This document shows, one piece after another, positions 1 through 7,195 of a DNA stretch of 7,195 nucleotides (within the stretch, counting starts at the first letter, position 1; every line of letters begins with the position of its first letter). The position numbers and the translations under genes are program-made. The notes beneath the pieces were generated by a model, which made no database searches, was not told where the DNA came from, and saw nothing but the letters and a program-made list of their open reading frames with translations. The stretch is from Competibacteraceae bacterium UBA2788 (lineage in GTDB: Bacteria; Pseudomonadota; Gammaproteobacteria; Competibacterales; Competibacteraceae): positions 367 to 7,561 of the forward strand of contig DEHY01000200.1 of NCBI GenBank assembly GCA_002352185.1. Direction: 5' to 3'.

Positions 1-212
1 TCAATCATCATCCAAGTGTAAACCGACTCATTGTATGGATCAGCACCTCCCAAATGATGACGCAATACCACTAGTGACAAAAGAAAGGAAATTGCCACAC
101 CAATGATAGTCACCCAGTGAGCACCTGCGCGACCAATCTTACGACCAAACAGTCCAGCGATAATGGCGCCGAACAAAGGCGCAAGTACAACCGCGAGATA
201 GATATTTTGCAT
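1..212 (-). CDS. nuoL: NADH-quinone oxidoreductase subunit L (NuoL, ND5 homologue), 5' end only
   Basis: Partial gene: the first 70 codons, cut by the window edge at position 1. The translation begins [20 protein letters not shown] and continues with a positively charged loop ([13 protein letters not shown]), a second hydrophobic helix (about residues 36-51) and [10 protein letters not shown]. This matches the N-terminus of the antiporter-like distal subunit NuoL: two hydrophobic helices and then the segment that normally ends in a tryptophan-containing loop. The ATG at 212 follows AAGGG (226-222), 9 bases upstream within the last codons of nuoK. This ATG lies in a different phase from nuoK and overlaps the extended nuoK frame by 103 bases as written. 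GC content here is about 47%, lower than in the upstream genes. Confidence 0.93.
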   Translation of the reverse strand, partial: MQNIYLAVVLAPLFGAIIAGLFGRKIGRAGAHWVTIIGVAISFLLSLVVLRHHLGGADPYNESVYTWMMI

Positions 213-523
213 GGCGGCTTACCCTTCAGCGTGTCGAGATCGGCGACGTTGATGGTGCGGCGGTTGCGGAACAACACCACCAGGATGGCCAAGCCGATGG
301 CTGATTCGGCCGCCGCCACGGTCAGAATGAAAAAGACGAAAATCTGCCCGATGGTGTCACCGAGAAACCGCGAAAAGGCGATAAAGTTGAAATTGACCGC
401 CAGTAACATGAGTTCGATCGACATCAGCAGGATAATGACGTTCTTCCGATTCAGAAAAATGCCGGCCACGCTGAGACAAAAGAGGATCGCTCCAAGCACG
501 AGATAATCAGTAAGCGCGATCAT
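110..523 (-). CDS. nuoK: NADH-quinone oxidoreductase subunit K (NuoK, ND4L homologue), stop codon apparently displaced
   Basis: A small three-helix membrane subunit of the proton-pumping arm. Residues 1-101 match the family end to end, including membrane glutamates Glu37 (MSIELML) and Glu73 ([10 protein letters not shown]), which correspond to the proton-pathway Glu36 and Glu72 of E. coli NuoK, and the usual terminus near DTLKG. As written, no stop follows Gly101. The frame continues 36 residues into nuoL in another phase and ends at TGA 110-112, giving 137 residues against the usual 100-102. The bases after Lys100 read GGTAAG, so one extra T would create GGT TAA exactly at the family end. 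The tail is probably an artefact of a 1-base indel, real or sequencing-derived. The start at 523 has AAGG and a G-rich run (537-528) upstream. Confidence 0.93.
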   Translation of the reverse strand: MIALTDYLVLGAILFCLSVAGIFLNRKNVIILLMSIELMLLAVNFNFIAFSRFLGDTIGQIFVFFILTVAAAESAIGLAILVVLFRNRRTINVADLDTLKGKPPCKISISRLYLRLCSAPLSLDCLVVRLVAQVLTG

Positions 524-574
524 CTATCCCCCGCCTTGAGTTTTTTGGAACTAGTGAAAATCGGTAGAGAGAAA

Positions 575-607
575 GCGGACCCGCCTCCTTTAGCGTGGGT
601 AGTCCGC
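575..607 (-). other. Intercistronic inverted repeat between nuoJ and nuoK
   Basis: A perfect 6-bp GC-rich inverted repeat (GCGGAC / GTCCGC) encloses a 21-base loop; a further two or three G-C pairs can form beside it. In the transcript it is followed by a pyrimidine-rich, imperfect U run (TTTCTCTCT). The loop holds AAAGGAGG (591-584), a near-ideal Shine-Dalgarno with no start codon in range. It could be an mRNA-processing or stabilising hairpin, or a leaky attenuator between operon segments. The short stem and broken U run make a strong terminator unlikely. The rest of the 92-base spacer (524-615) shows nothing I recognise apart from the nuoK ribosome-binding region. Confidence 0.4.
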
Positions 608-615
608 CTGACGTT

Positions 616-1218
616 TTACTTCTTCTTTTCCGGCGCCATTCGCACCAGATTTACCCGGTCATCCCGCGAAACCCGAACTTGCCAGGCGGGATCCTGGGAT
701 TTAGTACCTTCTCGACGACGCATCGTCAGCGAGATGGCAGCAATGATCGCCACCAGCAAAATCGCCGATGCAATCTCAAACGGATAAACGTAGAAGGTAT
801 AAAGAACGCTGCCCAATTCCTGAGTATTGCTATAGCTGGCTGCATGTGGAACCAGCTTGTACTGATCCGCGCTGAAATAGCTGGACCCTACCACCAACCC
901 CATTTCGACGACGATAATCAGCGCCACCGTCACTCCAACCGGCAGGTAGCGAATAAAGCCTTCTCGCAGCGGTGCGACGTTGATATCCAGCATCATGATC
1001 ACGAACAGGAATAACACCATCACTGCACCTACATAGACCAGCACCAGAACAATGGCTAGAAATTCGGCTTCTATCAGCAGCCAAAGCGCAGCACTGGTGA
1101 AGAACGCCAGAACCAGAAACAGCGCGGCATGAACCGGGTTGCGCACCGTAATCACCCGCACCGCCGAAAACACCAGGATGAGGGCGAAGACATAGAACAG
1201 AAATTTTTCAAATCCCAT
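616..1218 (-). CDS. nuoJ: NADH-quinone oxidoreductase subunit J (NuoJ, ND6 homologue)
   Basis: A 200-residue membrane subunit of the proton-translocating arm with about five hydrophobic helices. The third helix carries the conserved EAEFLAIVLVLVYVGAVMVL core (residues 50-69), the region of the flexible pi-bulge known in this family. A later helix begins LYTFYVYPFEIASAILLVA (139-157). The basic tail (TKSQDPAWQVRVSRDDRVNL) resembles beta- and gammaproteobacterial NuoJ. The open frame extends upstream to an ATG at 1329 inside nuoI, but those 37 extra residues are charged, lack family similarity and overlap nuoI. ATG 1218 (MGFEKFLFYVF) fits the family and has AGG at 1228-1226, 7 bases upstream, so I chose it. 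It is followed by an unusually long 92-base gap before nuoK. Confidence 0.96.
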   Translation of the reverse strand: MGFEKFLFYVFALILVFSAVRVITVRNPVHAALFLVLAFFTSAALWLLIEAEFLAIVLVLVYVGAVMVLFLFVIMMLDINVAPLREGFIRYLPVGVTVALIIVVEMGLVVGSSYFSADQYKLVPHAASYSNTQELGSVLYTFYVYPFEIASAILLVAIIAAISLTMRRREGTKSQDPAWQVRVSRDDRVNLVRMAPEKKK

Positions 1219-1267
1219 GAGTGAACCTGTTTTCTTGATTCTGATATACAGAGGCAATAGAGGCCGA

Positions 1268-1765
1268 CTAGCGATAAGCAGCGTCGGCGGCTCGATCGGC
1301 GGCGATCTGCGCTTCCCACCGGTCGCCATGCGCCAGCAGTTTTTTCTTGGTCATAATATGTTCGCCGCGCTTTTCAAAATGGTAATCGAACACCCGGGTT
1401 TCCACGATTGAATCTACGGGGCAGGATTCCTCGCAGAACCCACAGTAAATACACTTGAACAGATCAATCTCGTAACGGGTGGTGCGACGGGTGCCATCGG
1501 GTCGTTGTTCTGACTCGATGGTAATGGCGAGCGCCGGACAGACCGCCTCGCACAGCTTGCAGGCGATACAACGCTCCTCGCCGTTCGGGTAGCGGCGCAG
1601 CGCGTGCAAACCGCGAAAGCGGGGTGAAAGTGGAGTTCGCTCTTCCGGAAATTGCACCGTGATTTTCTTGGCGAACAAGTAACGGCCGGTCACCTGCAGA
1701 CCAAGCAGCAGCTCCCACAACAGGAAGCTCTTAAAGTAGTGCCGAAGGGTGCTCAGGGTACTCAT
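1268..1765 (-). CDS. nuoI: NADH-quinone oxidoreductase subunit I (NuoI, TYKY, 2x[4Fe-4S] ferredoxin)
   Basis: A 165-residue 8Fe ferredoxin-type subunit carrying clusters N6a and N6b, which pass electrons from NuoG towards NuoB and quinone. Two CxxCxxCxxxCP motifs are visible: Cys66, 69, 72, 76 ([12 protein letters not shown]) and Cys105, 108, 111, 115 ([12 protein letters not shown]). The N-terminal amphipathic stretch (about residues 8-30), followed by [20 protein letters not shown], is typical of the proteobacterial and mitochondrial form that lies on the membrane subunits. The ATG at 1765 follows GGAG at 1775-1772 by 6 bases, and the nuoH stop is only 12 bases upstream. Length and ligands are complete. 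Confidence 0.98.
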   Translation of the reverse strand: MSTLSTLRHYFKSFLLWELLLGLQVTGRYLFAKKITVQFPEERTPLSPRFRGLHALRRYPNGEERCIACKLCEAVCPALAITIESEQRPDGTRRTTRYEIDLFKCIYCGFCEESCPVDSIVETRVFDYHFEKRGEHIMTKKKLLAHGDRWEAQIAADRAADAAYR

Positions 1766-1777
1766 CGCTTTCTCCGC

Positions 1778-2800
1778 CTAGTCGAACCACGGACTCACAT
1801 GCGCCAATACACCCAGCCCAATCACCAGCAGCCAGACCAGCGTTACGGGGATAAATATCTTCCAGCCCAGCCGCATGATTTGGTCATAGCGATAGCGCGG
1901 GAAGGTGGCGCGGAACCACAGAAAAAAAAGCAGCAGGAGTGAAATCTTGAACACCAGCCAGATCGCGCCGGGCACGAAGGCGAACAGATCGCCGAGCAAC
2001 GGAATGCCCTCGAACGGCGACAGCCAGCCCCCCAGAAACAGGGTAGACGCCAGCGCCGACACCAGAATCATGTTGGCGTATTCCGCCAGAAAGAACACGG
2101 CGAAGGCCATGCCGGAGTAATCCACATGAAATCCGGCCACGATTTCCGACTCACCCTCGGCCACATCAAAAGGTGCGCGATTGGTTTCAGCAACGCCGGA
2201 AATGAAATAGACCAGGAACAACGGCAACAGCGGCAACCAGAACCAATGCAGAAAACTGCCCTGCTGCGCCAACACGATCTGATTAAGATTCAGACTGCCG
2301 GCGGCCATGAGTACGCCCACCAAGGCAAAACCCATGGCGATTTCATAAGAGACGATTTGCGCCGCCGATCGCATCGCCCCAAGGAAGGCATACTTGGAGT
2401 TCGAGGACCAGCCGGCAATGATGACCCCGTAAACGCCCAGCGAGGTCAGCGACAGCAGATACAGCAGGCCTGCATCCAGATGAGAAATAAGCATGCCATC
2501 GCCGAACGGGATCACGGCCCAGGCAGCCAGCGCCGGGCCGAAAGACAACACCGGAGCCAGGAGAAACAGGAAGCGATCCGCCCGGCTCGGAATGATGATT
2601 TCCTTGAACATCAGCTTCATGGCATCGGCGATTGGCTGTAGCCAACCCTTGGGGCCGACCCGGTTCGGGCCGATCCGCACCTGCATGTAGCCGATGACCT
2701 TGCGCTCGGCAAAGGTCAGATACGCCACGCCCAGCAGCAGCGGCATTAAGAGAGCCACGATCTTTAGCAGGATAATGACGAGGGTCAACAGCGTTTCCAT
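1778..2800 (-). CDS. nuoH: NADH-quinone oxidoreductase subunit H (NuoH, ND1 homologue)
   Basis: A 340-residue integral membrane subunit, about eight hydrophobic helices, linking the peripheral arm to the proton-pumping arm and forming much of the quinone access channel. Family signatures are clear: [18 protein letters not shown] (residues 42-59), [10 protein letters not shown] (144-153), [20 protein letters not shown] (210-229) with its acidic channel residues, and [11 protein letters not shown] (297-307) near the C-terminus. Length is slightly above E. coli NuoH (about 325). The ATG at 2800 has AAGGA at 2814-2810, 9 bases upstream. It lies 20 bases after the nuoG stop and 12 bases before nuoI, consistent with one transcript. 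No disruption seen. Confidence 0.98.
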   Translation of the reverse strand: METLLTLVIILLKIVALLMPLLLGVAYLTFAERKVIGYMQVRIGPNRVGPKGWLQPIADAMKLMFKEIIIPSRADRFLFLLAPVLSFGPALAAWAVIPFGDGMLISHLDAGLLYLLSLTSLGVYGVIIAGWSSNSKYAFLGAMRSAAQIVSYEIAMGFALVGVLMAAGSLNLNQIVLAQQGSFLHWFWLPLLPLFLVYFISGVAETNRAPFDVAEGESEIVAGFHVDYSGMAFAVFFLAEYANMILVSALASTLFLGGWLSPFEGIPLLGDLFAFVPGAIWLVFKISLLLLFFLWFRATFPRYRYDQIMRLGWKIFIPVTLVWLLVIGLGVLAHVSPWFD

Positions 2801-2820
2801 GATCCGATATCCTTGCTATT

Positions 2821-5178
2821 TTATTGGATGATCACCGGCCCTACTGCCGGACCCAGCATGACGCTGGCGGGTAATCCTGCCGGAATCCAGGCACAACCCC
2901 TGGGTATGCTGTCATCCAGCACCAGCGGCAAATCGACCGCCACGCCGTTCTGGCGCACTTGAACCCGATCCCGCCCGGCCACACCCAATTCCTGAGCCAT
3001 GTCAGAATGCAGTCGCACCTCAGCGGGCTGCGCCAGCGGACTTGATTGCAGCGCACGCGCGCGGCGCGCCAGCGAATCTATCGCGTAGATCGGCACATCC
3101 GCTACCCGCAGCAAGCCATCAGCCCGAAATGGCCGCCAACCCGATTGGCTGATGTCCGGGGTGTTATCCGGCTGGATATTGCCACCGACACCCTGCACTT
3201 CGGCGAGTACATCCTCGGAACTCACATGGTCGAAACCCTGCACCCCGCACAGATTGCCCAGCACCCGCAACACCTTCCAAGCCGGGCGCGCTTCGCCGAA
3301 GGGTTTGCTGGCGCCCTGGAAACTCTGCCAGCGACCCTCGGCATTGACATAGGTGCCGGAGGTTTCAGCGAAGGTTGCGACCGGCAGAGCCACCTTGACA
3401 TATCCCGCAACGCTGGCGTAAGGACTGAGCGATACCACAAACTCGGCGGCTTGCATGGCCTTCAATGCTGCCGCGCCATCCCAACAGTCCAGCTCCGGTT
3501 CAACTCCGATCAGGACATAAGCCTTGCGCGGTGAATCCAGCATCATTCGCGCATCCAGACCAACCGCTGGCGCTGGCTTGCCGCCTGGCAACCGGTGCGG
3601 TAAGGCGCCAGCCAGCCACCCACCCACCGAATTGGCAGCTTCTGGCAGATAACCCAGCCGGGCGCCGCTGCACAGAGCCACAAAACCCGCCAGCGCCCGC
3701 AACTGGGCAAAGGCTGGATGGGACACCGCCAGATTGCCTAACAACACGGTAGCGGGGGTGTTATTGATCAGGTTAGCGGCAATAGATCGCTCAGCATCAC
3801 CAACCGCCGCGCCAGAGACCAGGTCGGCCAGACCTGCTGGCGCTGACTCGCCCTTCAACTCCGCAATCGCCTGGGCCACGCCCGCCAGCGCCGCCACCAT
3901 CCCGACGGGATCAGCAACTACTTTCGCCGCTACCGGGAATCGGAATTCAAAGTCGCGTAGGTTGATGAACATAACCCGACCGCCGGCCAGCGCCGCTTTG
4001 CGCAAGCGATGACCGGCCAGCGGCTGCTCCATCCGTACGTTGGAGCCGATCAGCAGCGCAGCCCCGGTCTTTTCCAGATCCTCCAATCCCTGTCCCAGCC
4101 ATGGAAACACCGGCGCCGTAGCCTGATCGCTGAAATCAGCCTGCCGCAGCCGGTGATCAATATTCGCGATGCCCAGACCGCGCGCCAGTTTCTGCGCCAG
4201 ATAGAGATCTTCCACCGTCGCCGTCGGCGAGGCCAGAAAGCCAACCGCATCGGCGCCATGCCGGGCGATCACATCCTTCAGACCCTTAACCGTTGCGTCC
4301 AGCGCGATCTCCCAATCGACTTCGGCGCCACCGACCAGCGGCTTGTTCAAGCGGTCATCGCTGTAGATGCCTTCGTAGCTGAACCGGTCGCGGTCGGAAA
4401 GCCAGGTTTCGTTGACTGCGTCATTCTCTCGCGGCACGACCCGCATCACCTTGCCACGCAGAGTATGAATAAAGATGTTGGAACCGATGGAATCGTGCGG
4501 GGCGATAGCGGCGTGTTGCACATACTCCCAGGATCGGCCCTGATACCGCGAAGGCTTGGCCGTCAACGCCCCAACCGGACACAGATCAATGACGTTCCCG
4601 GACAGTTCCGAGGTCACACTGTGGGCTACGTAGGTGCCAATTTCCACGTTTTCGCCGCGACCTGTAGCGCCCAATTCGCGCAGGCCGGCGATTTCATCGC
4701 CGAAACGCACACAACGGGTACAGTGAATGCAGCGGGTCATATCCGTGGCGATGAGCGGCCCGATGTTCTTGTCCTTGACCACTCGCTTGCGCTCGGCGAA
4801 GCGTGATACGTCGCCGCCGTAACCCAAAGCGACATCCTGCAGCTCACACTCGCCGCCTTGATCACAGATCGGACAATCCAGCGGATGGTTGATAAGCAGG
4901 AACTCCATGGTTCCCTTTTGCGCGGCAAGCGCCTTGGGCGATTCGGTATAGACCTTCATGCCTTCCATCACCGGCGTCGCGCAGGCTGGCAACGGTTTGG
5001 GCGCCCGCTCCACCTCGACTAAACACATCCGGCAATTGGCGGCAATAGACAGCTTCTTGTGATAACAGAAACGGGGGATAGAAATACCCGCTGCGTCGGT
5101 AATCTCGATGAGCATCGCGCCCTTGCGCGCCTGCAGCGGGATACCGTTAACCTCGATATTGACCAATTCCTCGCTCAT
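2821..5178 (-). CDS. nuoG: NADH-quinone oxidoreductase subunit G (NuoG, 75 kDa Fe-S subunit)
   Basis: A 785-residue Fe-S subunit relaying electrons from NuoF to NuoI. The N-terminal [2Fe-2S] ferredoxin domain has N1b ligands Cys38, Cys49, Cys52 and Cys66. Next comes the His-ligated cluster N5 (His98, Cys102, Cys105, Cys111 in HPLDCPICDQGGEC), then cluster N4 (Cys150, Cys153, Cys156, Cys200). Residues from about 219 on form a molybdopterin-oxidoreductase-like domain that is not expected to bind a cofactor. The off-path N7 cluster is absent: at 226-236 the E. coli-type cysteines are replaced (IAPHDSIGSNI), and the fourth is Ser261. This matches the mitochondrial-like form and the length below E. 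coli's roughly 900 residues. The ATG at 5178 is the earliest start, since an in-frame TAA lies just upstream; its Shine-Dalgarno is weak. Confidence 0.97.
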   Translation of the reverse strand: MSEELVNIEVNGIPLQARKGAMLIEITDAAGISIPRFCYHKKLSIAANCRMCLVEVERAPKPLPACATPVMEGMKVYTESPKALAAQKGTMEFLLINHPLDCPICDQGGECELQDVALGYGGDVSRFAERKRVVKDKNIGPLIATDMTRCIHCTRCVRFGDEIAGLRELGATGRGENVEIGTYVAHSVTSELSGNVIDLCPVGALTAKPSRYQGRSWEYVQHAAIAPHDSIGSNIFIHTLRGKVMRVVPRENDAVNETWLSDRDRFSYEGIYSDDRLNKPLVGGAEVDWEIALDATVKGLKDVIARHGADAVGFLASPTATVEDLYLAQKLARGLGIANIDHRLRQADFSDQATAPVFPWLGQGLEDLEKTGAALLIGSNVRMEQPLAGHRLRKAALAGGRVMFINLRDFEFRFPVAAKVVADPVGMVAALAGVAQAIAELKGESAPAGLADLVSGAAVGDAERSIAANLINNTPATVLLGNLAVSHPAFAQLRALAGFVALCSGARLGYLPEAANSVGGWLAGALPHRLPGGKPAPAVGLDARMMLDSPRKAYVLIGVEPELDCWDGAAALKAMQAAEFVVSLSPYASVAGYVKVALPVATFAETSGTYVNAEGRWQSFQGASKPFGEARPAWKVLRVLGNLCGVQGFDHVSSEDVLAEVQGVGGNIQPDNTPDISQSGWRPFRADGLLRVADVPIYAIDSLARRARALQSSPLAQPAEVRLHSDMAQELGVAGRDRVQVRQNGVAVDLPLVLDDSIPRGCAWIPAGLPASVMLGPAVGPVIIQ

Positions 5179-5216
5179 CTTTTACCCATTGCAACCGTGT
5201 GGTGGGTTCCGCAGCC

Positions 5217-6512
5217 TTACGCAGCCAGGGCTGTCGCGCCGACAACCATGCTGCGCTTGTACTCAATGTAATAGGCGAACTCGTGACGGTAGTGCTTGAC
5301 AAAGCTTCTGACCGGCATGGCGGCGGCATCGCCCAACGCGCAGATCGTATGTCCTTCAATCCGGCTAGCCACACTGTCCAATAGATCAAGGTCTTCAGGC
5401 CGACCCTTGCCTTCAACGATGCGGGTGATCACCCGGTACAGCCAGCCGGTGCCTTCACGGCAGGGCGTACACTGGCCACAGGATTCCGAAAAATAGAACC
5501 GGGAAATACGTTGCAAAACCCTGACCATATCGGTGGTCTCATCCATCACGATGACCGCGCCCGATCCCAGCATCGAACCCGTCACCTTGGCGACCGAATC
5601 GTAATCCATGTTGGCTTTCAACATGATGTCGCCGGGTACCACCGGCACTGAAGATCCTCCTGGAATCACGGCCTTGAGCTTGCGCCCTTTCCAGACGCCG
5701 CCAGCCAGCGCCAGTAATTCGGAAAAAGAGATGCCCAGAGAGACTTCAAAATTGCCAGGGTTCTCGACATGTCCAGATACCGAGAACGCCTTAGTGCCGC
5801 CCGCGTTGATTGTACCCAAACCGGAAAACCACTCGCCACCGTTACGGATGATCGACGGCACCGACGCCAGCGACTCGGTATTGTTAATGGTGGTCGGTCG
5901 GCCATACAAACCATAACTGGCAGGAAACGGCGGTTTGAACCGCGGCTGGCCCTTCTTGCCTTCCAGCGATTCCAGCAGCGCGGTTTCCTCGCCACAGATG
6001 TAGGCGCCGGCCCCCAACGTGGGATACAGATCAAAATCAATGCCTGAACCTTGAATGTTCCTGCCCAGCAAGCCGGCGGCGTAGGCTTCCTGAACCGCAT
6101 TCTCAAACCGCTGGTAAGGCTCATCCAGGAATTCGCCGCGCATATAGTTGTAACCGACCGTGGCGCCGATAGCGAACCCGGCAATTGCCATACCTTCCAC
6201 CAGGGCATGCGGATTGATGCGCAGGATATCGCGATCCTTGCAGGTACCCGGCTCGGATTCGTCGGAATTGCAGACGATATACTTCTGGCCTGGCACATTG
6301 CGTGGCATAAAGGTCCACTTCAGACCTGCTGGAAACCCTGCGCCACCACGACCGCGCAAGCCCGATTTCTTAACTTCATCAATAACCTGTTCCGGCGTCA
6401 ACTGTCCGGCCAGGATTTTCTTCCAAGCCTCGTAACCCTCTACGCCCTGGTAGGTCTGAATAGACCAAGGACGATCCAGGCCCAGTGTCCGGTAGCAAAC
6501 TTCGTTAGCCAT
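5217..6512 (-). CDS. nuoF: NADH-quinone oxidoreductase subunit F (NuoF, 51 kDa, NADH- and FMN-binding)
   Basis: A 431-residue subunit that oxidises NADH and passes electrons through FMN to [4Fe-4S] cluster N3, at the tip of the cytoplasmic arm. Visible motifs: the glycine-rich nucleotide-binding segment [13 protein letters not shown] (residues 54-66), the [14 protein letters not shown] segment (82-95), [19 protein letters not shown] (167-185), and N3 ligands Cys345, Cys348 and Cys351 ([12 protein letters not shown]) with the fourth at Cys391 ([13 protein letters not shown]). Length is typical. The ATG at 6512 follows GGAG at 6525-6522, which is embedded in the last codons of nuoE, with 9 bases spacing. 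The gene is flanked by nuoE and nuoG, as expected for the NADH-input module. It is intact, with no missing catalytic residue. Confidence 0.98.
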   Translation of the reverse strand: MANEVCYRTLGLDRPWSIQTYQGVEGYEAWKKILAGQLTPEQVIDEVKKSGLRGRGGAGFPAGLKWTFMPRNVPGQKYIVCNSDESEPGTCKDRDILRINPHALVEGMAIAGFAIGATVGYNYMRGEFLDEPYQRFENAVQEAYAAGLLGRNIQGSGIDFDLYPTLGAGAYICGEETALLESLEGKKGQPRFKPPFPASYGLYGRPTTINNTESLASVPSIIRNGGEWFSGLGTINAGGTKAFSVSGHVENPGNFEVSLGISFSELLALAGGVWKGRKLKAVIPGGSSVPVVPGDIMLKANMDYDSVAKVTGSMLGSGAVIVMDETTDMVRVLQRISRFYFSESCGQCTPCREGTGWLYRVITRIVEGKGRPEDLDLLDSVASRIEGHTICALGDAAAMPVRSFVKHYRHEFAYYIEYKRSMVVGATALAA

Positions 6513-6518
6513 GGCGGT

Positions 6519-7016
6519 TTACTCCAAGCTATCAAGCACCTGATCCACCTTCTCAGGGGTCAAGTGTTCGTAGTAGATGTGGTTTACCTGCATCATCGGC
6601 GCTCCGCAGCAGGCCGCCAAACATTCCTCTTCCTTCTTCAGGTAGAACTTGCCATCCGGAGTGCTATCACCCAGCTTGATACCGAGTTTTCTTTCAATGT
6701 ACGCCAGGACCGTATCGCTGCCGCGCAGCATACAGGAGACATTCGTGCATACTGCGATGCTGTGCCGACCAACGGGCTTTAACTCGAACATCGAGTAGAA
6801 ACTCGCCACTTCGTAAACCGCAATCGGCGGCATATCCAGATAATCCGCGACTGCATCCATCAATTCCGTGGTGAGATAACCGTGATTCTCATGCTGCGCT
6901 TCACGCAAGGCAGCCAGCACTGCAGACTGTTTTTGATCAGCGGGATAGCGGGAGATCCAGTGATCGATTTCTGCACGGGCGTGGGTGGATAGCAGATCAC
7001 TTTTGCGCACGCTCAT
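6519..7016 (-). CDS. nuoE: NADH-quinone oxidoreductase subunit E (NuoE, 24 kDa subunit)
   Basis: A 165-residue thioredoxin-fold [2Fe-2S] subunit of the peripheral NADH-dehydrogenase module; it partners NuoF and carries cluster N1a. The four expected ligands are visible: Cys90 and Cys95 (CTNVSC), then Cys132 and Cys136 (ECLAAC). An extra Cys137 sits beside the last ligand. The helical N-terminal half contains the family stretch VYEVASFYSMF (about 67-77). Length is normal for the family. The ATG at 7016 shares its A with the nuoD stop, and a GGAG at 7031-7028 lies about 11 bases upstream inside nuoD, supporting this start. nuoF begins 6 bases after the stop. No anomalies seen. Confidence 0.97.
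   Translation of the reverse strand: MSVRKSDLLSTHARAEIDHWISRYPADQKQSAVLAALREAQHENHGYLTTELMDAVADYLDMPPIAVYEVASFYSMFELKPVGRHSIAVCTNVSCMLRGSDTVLAYIERKLGIKLGDSTPDGKFYLKKEEECLAACCGAPMMQVNHIYYEHLTPEKVDQVLDSLE
6522..6525 (-). promoter_or_regulatory. Shine-Dalgarno of nuoF inside the nuoE 3' end
   Basis: GGAG spans the last sense codon of nuoE and sits 9 bases before the nuoF ATG. It fixes the nuoF start and suggests that nuoF translation is coupled to nuoE. Confidence 0.6.
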
Positions 7017-7195
7017 TAGCGGTCAATCTCCCCGAAAACGATGTCCTGCGTACCGATGATGGCCACTACATCGGCCAGCATGTGGCCGCGAGCCATCTCG
7101 TCCATGGATGACAAATGAGCAAAACCCGGGGCCCGGATTTTAACGCGATAAGGTTTATTGGCGCCATCGGAAACCAGATAAACCCCAAACTCGCC
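7016..7195 (-). CDS. nuoD: NADH-quinone oxidoreductase subunit D (NuoD, 49 kDa subunit), 3' end only
   Basis: Partial gene: the last 59 codons and a TAA stop, cut by the window edge at 7195. The translation runs from [11 protein letters not shown] through [12 protein letters not shown] and ends [12 protein letters not shown]. This is the conserved C-terminus of the 49 kDa subunit, a relative of the NiFe-hydrogenase large subunit that helps form the quinone pocket next to NuoH and the PSST-type subunit NuoB. The stop overlaps the nuoE start by one base (TAATG), indicating translational coupling. Whether NuoD is separate or fused to NuoC cannot be seen here, because the N-terminal part lies outside. 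The assignment is firm from the motif and its position directly upstream of nuoE. Confidence 0.96.
   Translation of the reverse strand, partial: GEFGVYLVSDGANKPYRVKIRAPGFAHLSSMDEMARGHMLADVVAIIGTQDIVFGEIDR

Noticed and set aside
426..440. 15-base exact match between 426-440 (nuoK) and 2766-2780 (nuoH)
   Set aside because: Both copies lie inside transmembrane helices and encode the same hydrophobic VIILL-type run. There are only two copies with no flanking similarity, so coincidence or codon bias is sufficient.
575..607. Strong rho-independent terminator between nuoJ and nuoK
   Set aside because: The stem is only 6 bp before a bulge, the loop is long and the U run is interrupted by C. A strong stop inside an operon for one complex would also be unlikely, so it was kept only as a hairpin of uncertain role.
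1219..1329. Upstream ATG extending nuoJ by 37 residues
   Set aside because: The extension is charged and proline-rich, overlaps the nuoI 3' end, has no family counterpart, and the internal ATG at 1218 has a ribosome-binding sequence.
4009..4806. Long plus-strand open frame (265 codons) antisense to nuoG
   Set aside because: It lies wholly within nuoG, which has full domain and ligand conservation. The translation shows no recognisable domain, and long antisense frames are common in GC-rich coding DNA.
6051..6782. Plus-strand open frame (243 codons) antisense to nuoF and nuoE
   Set aside because: It spans the nuoE-nuoF junction opposite two intact conserved genes, and its translation shows no recognisable domain; it is a shadow frame.
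1..7195. Undescribed system or mobile insertion within the operon
   Set aside because: Every gene-sized stretch is accounted for by nuo genes in canonical order, and no non-nuo gene, repeat array or RNA gene was found.

Overview
The window lies inside the nuo operon, which encodes the proton-pumping NADH:quinone oxidoreductase (respiratory complex I). All genes are on the minus strand, so transcription runs from high to low coordinates. In that order they are nuoD (3' end only), nuoE, nuoF, nuoG, nuoH, nuoI, nuoJ, nuoK and nuoL (5' end only), which is the standard bacterial nuoA-N order. I found no RNA gene, mobile element, CRISPR array or foreign insertion, and no stretch over 300 bases without a gene.

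Layout: 7195-7016 is the C-terminal end of NuoD. 7016-5217 is the NADH-input module (nuoE and nuoF). 5178-2821 is nuoG. 2800-1778 is the membrane subunit nuoH. 1765-1268 is nuoI, the two-cluster ferredoxin subunit. 1218-110 holds the membrane subunits nuoJ and nuoK. 212-1 is the start of the antiporter-like subunit nuoL. Gene junctions are tight, from a 1-base overlap up to about 50 bases, and most starts have a Shine-Dalgarno sequence. The exception is the 92-base nuoJ-nuoK gap, which contains a GC-rich inverted repeat.

Electrons would enter at FMN in NuoF, pass through the clusters of NuoE, NuoF, NuoG and NuoI, and reach quinone at the NuoD/NuoH interface. NuoH, J, K and L form part of the proton-translocating arm. 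All expected FMN and NADH motifs, Fe-S ligands and the key membrane glutamates of NuoK are present.

The organism is most likely a proteobacterium. NuoG is of the shorter mitochondrial-like type without N7 cluster cysteines, and the NuoJ tail and NuoI resemble beta- and gammaproteobacterial forms with the 14-gene operon rather than the E. coli type. I cannot name the genus from sequence alone. This is a conserved housekeeping locus, and I see no undescribed system. The points worth checking are a missing stop codon at the end of nuoK (probably a 1-base indel), the nuoJ-nuoK spacer hairpin, a tiny ORF overlapping the nuoG start, and a GC drop at the nuoL end.
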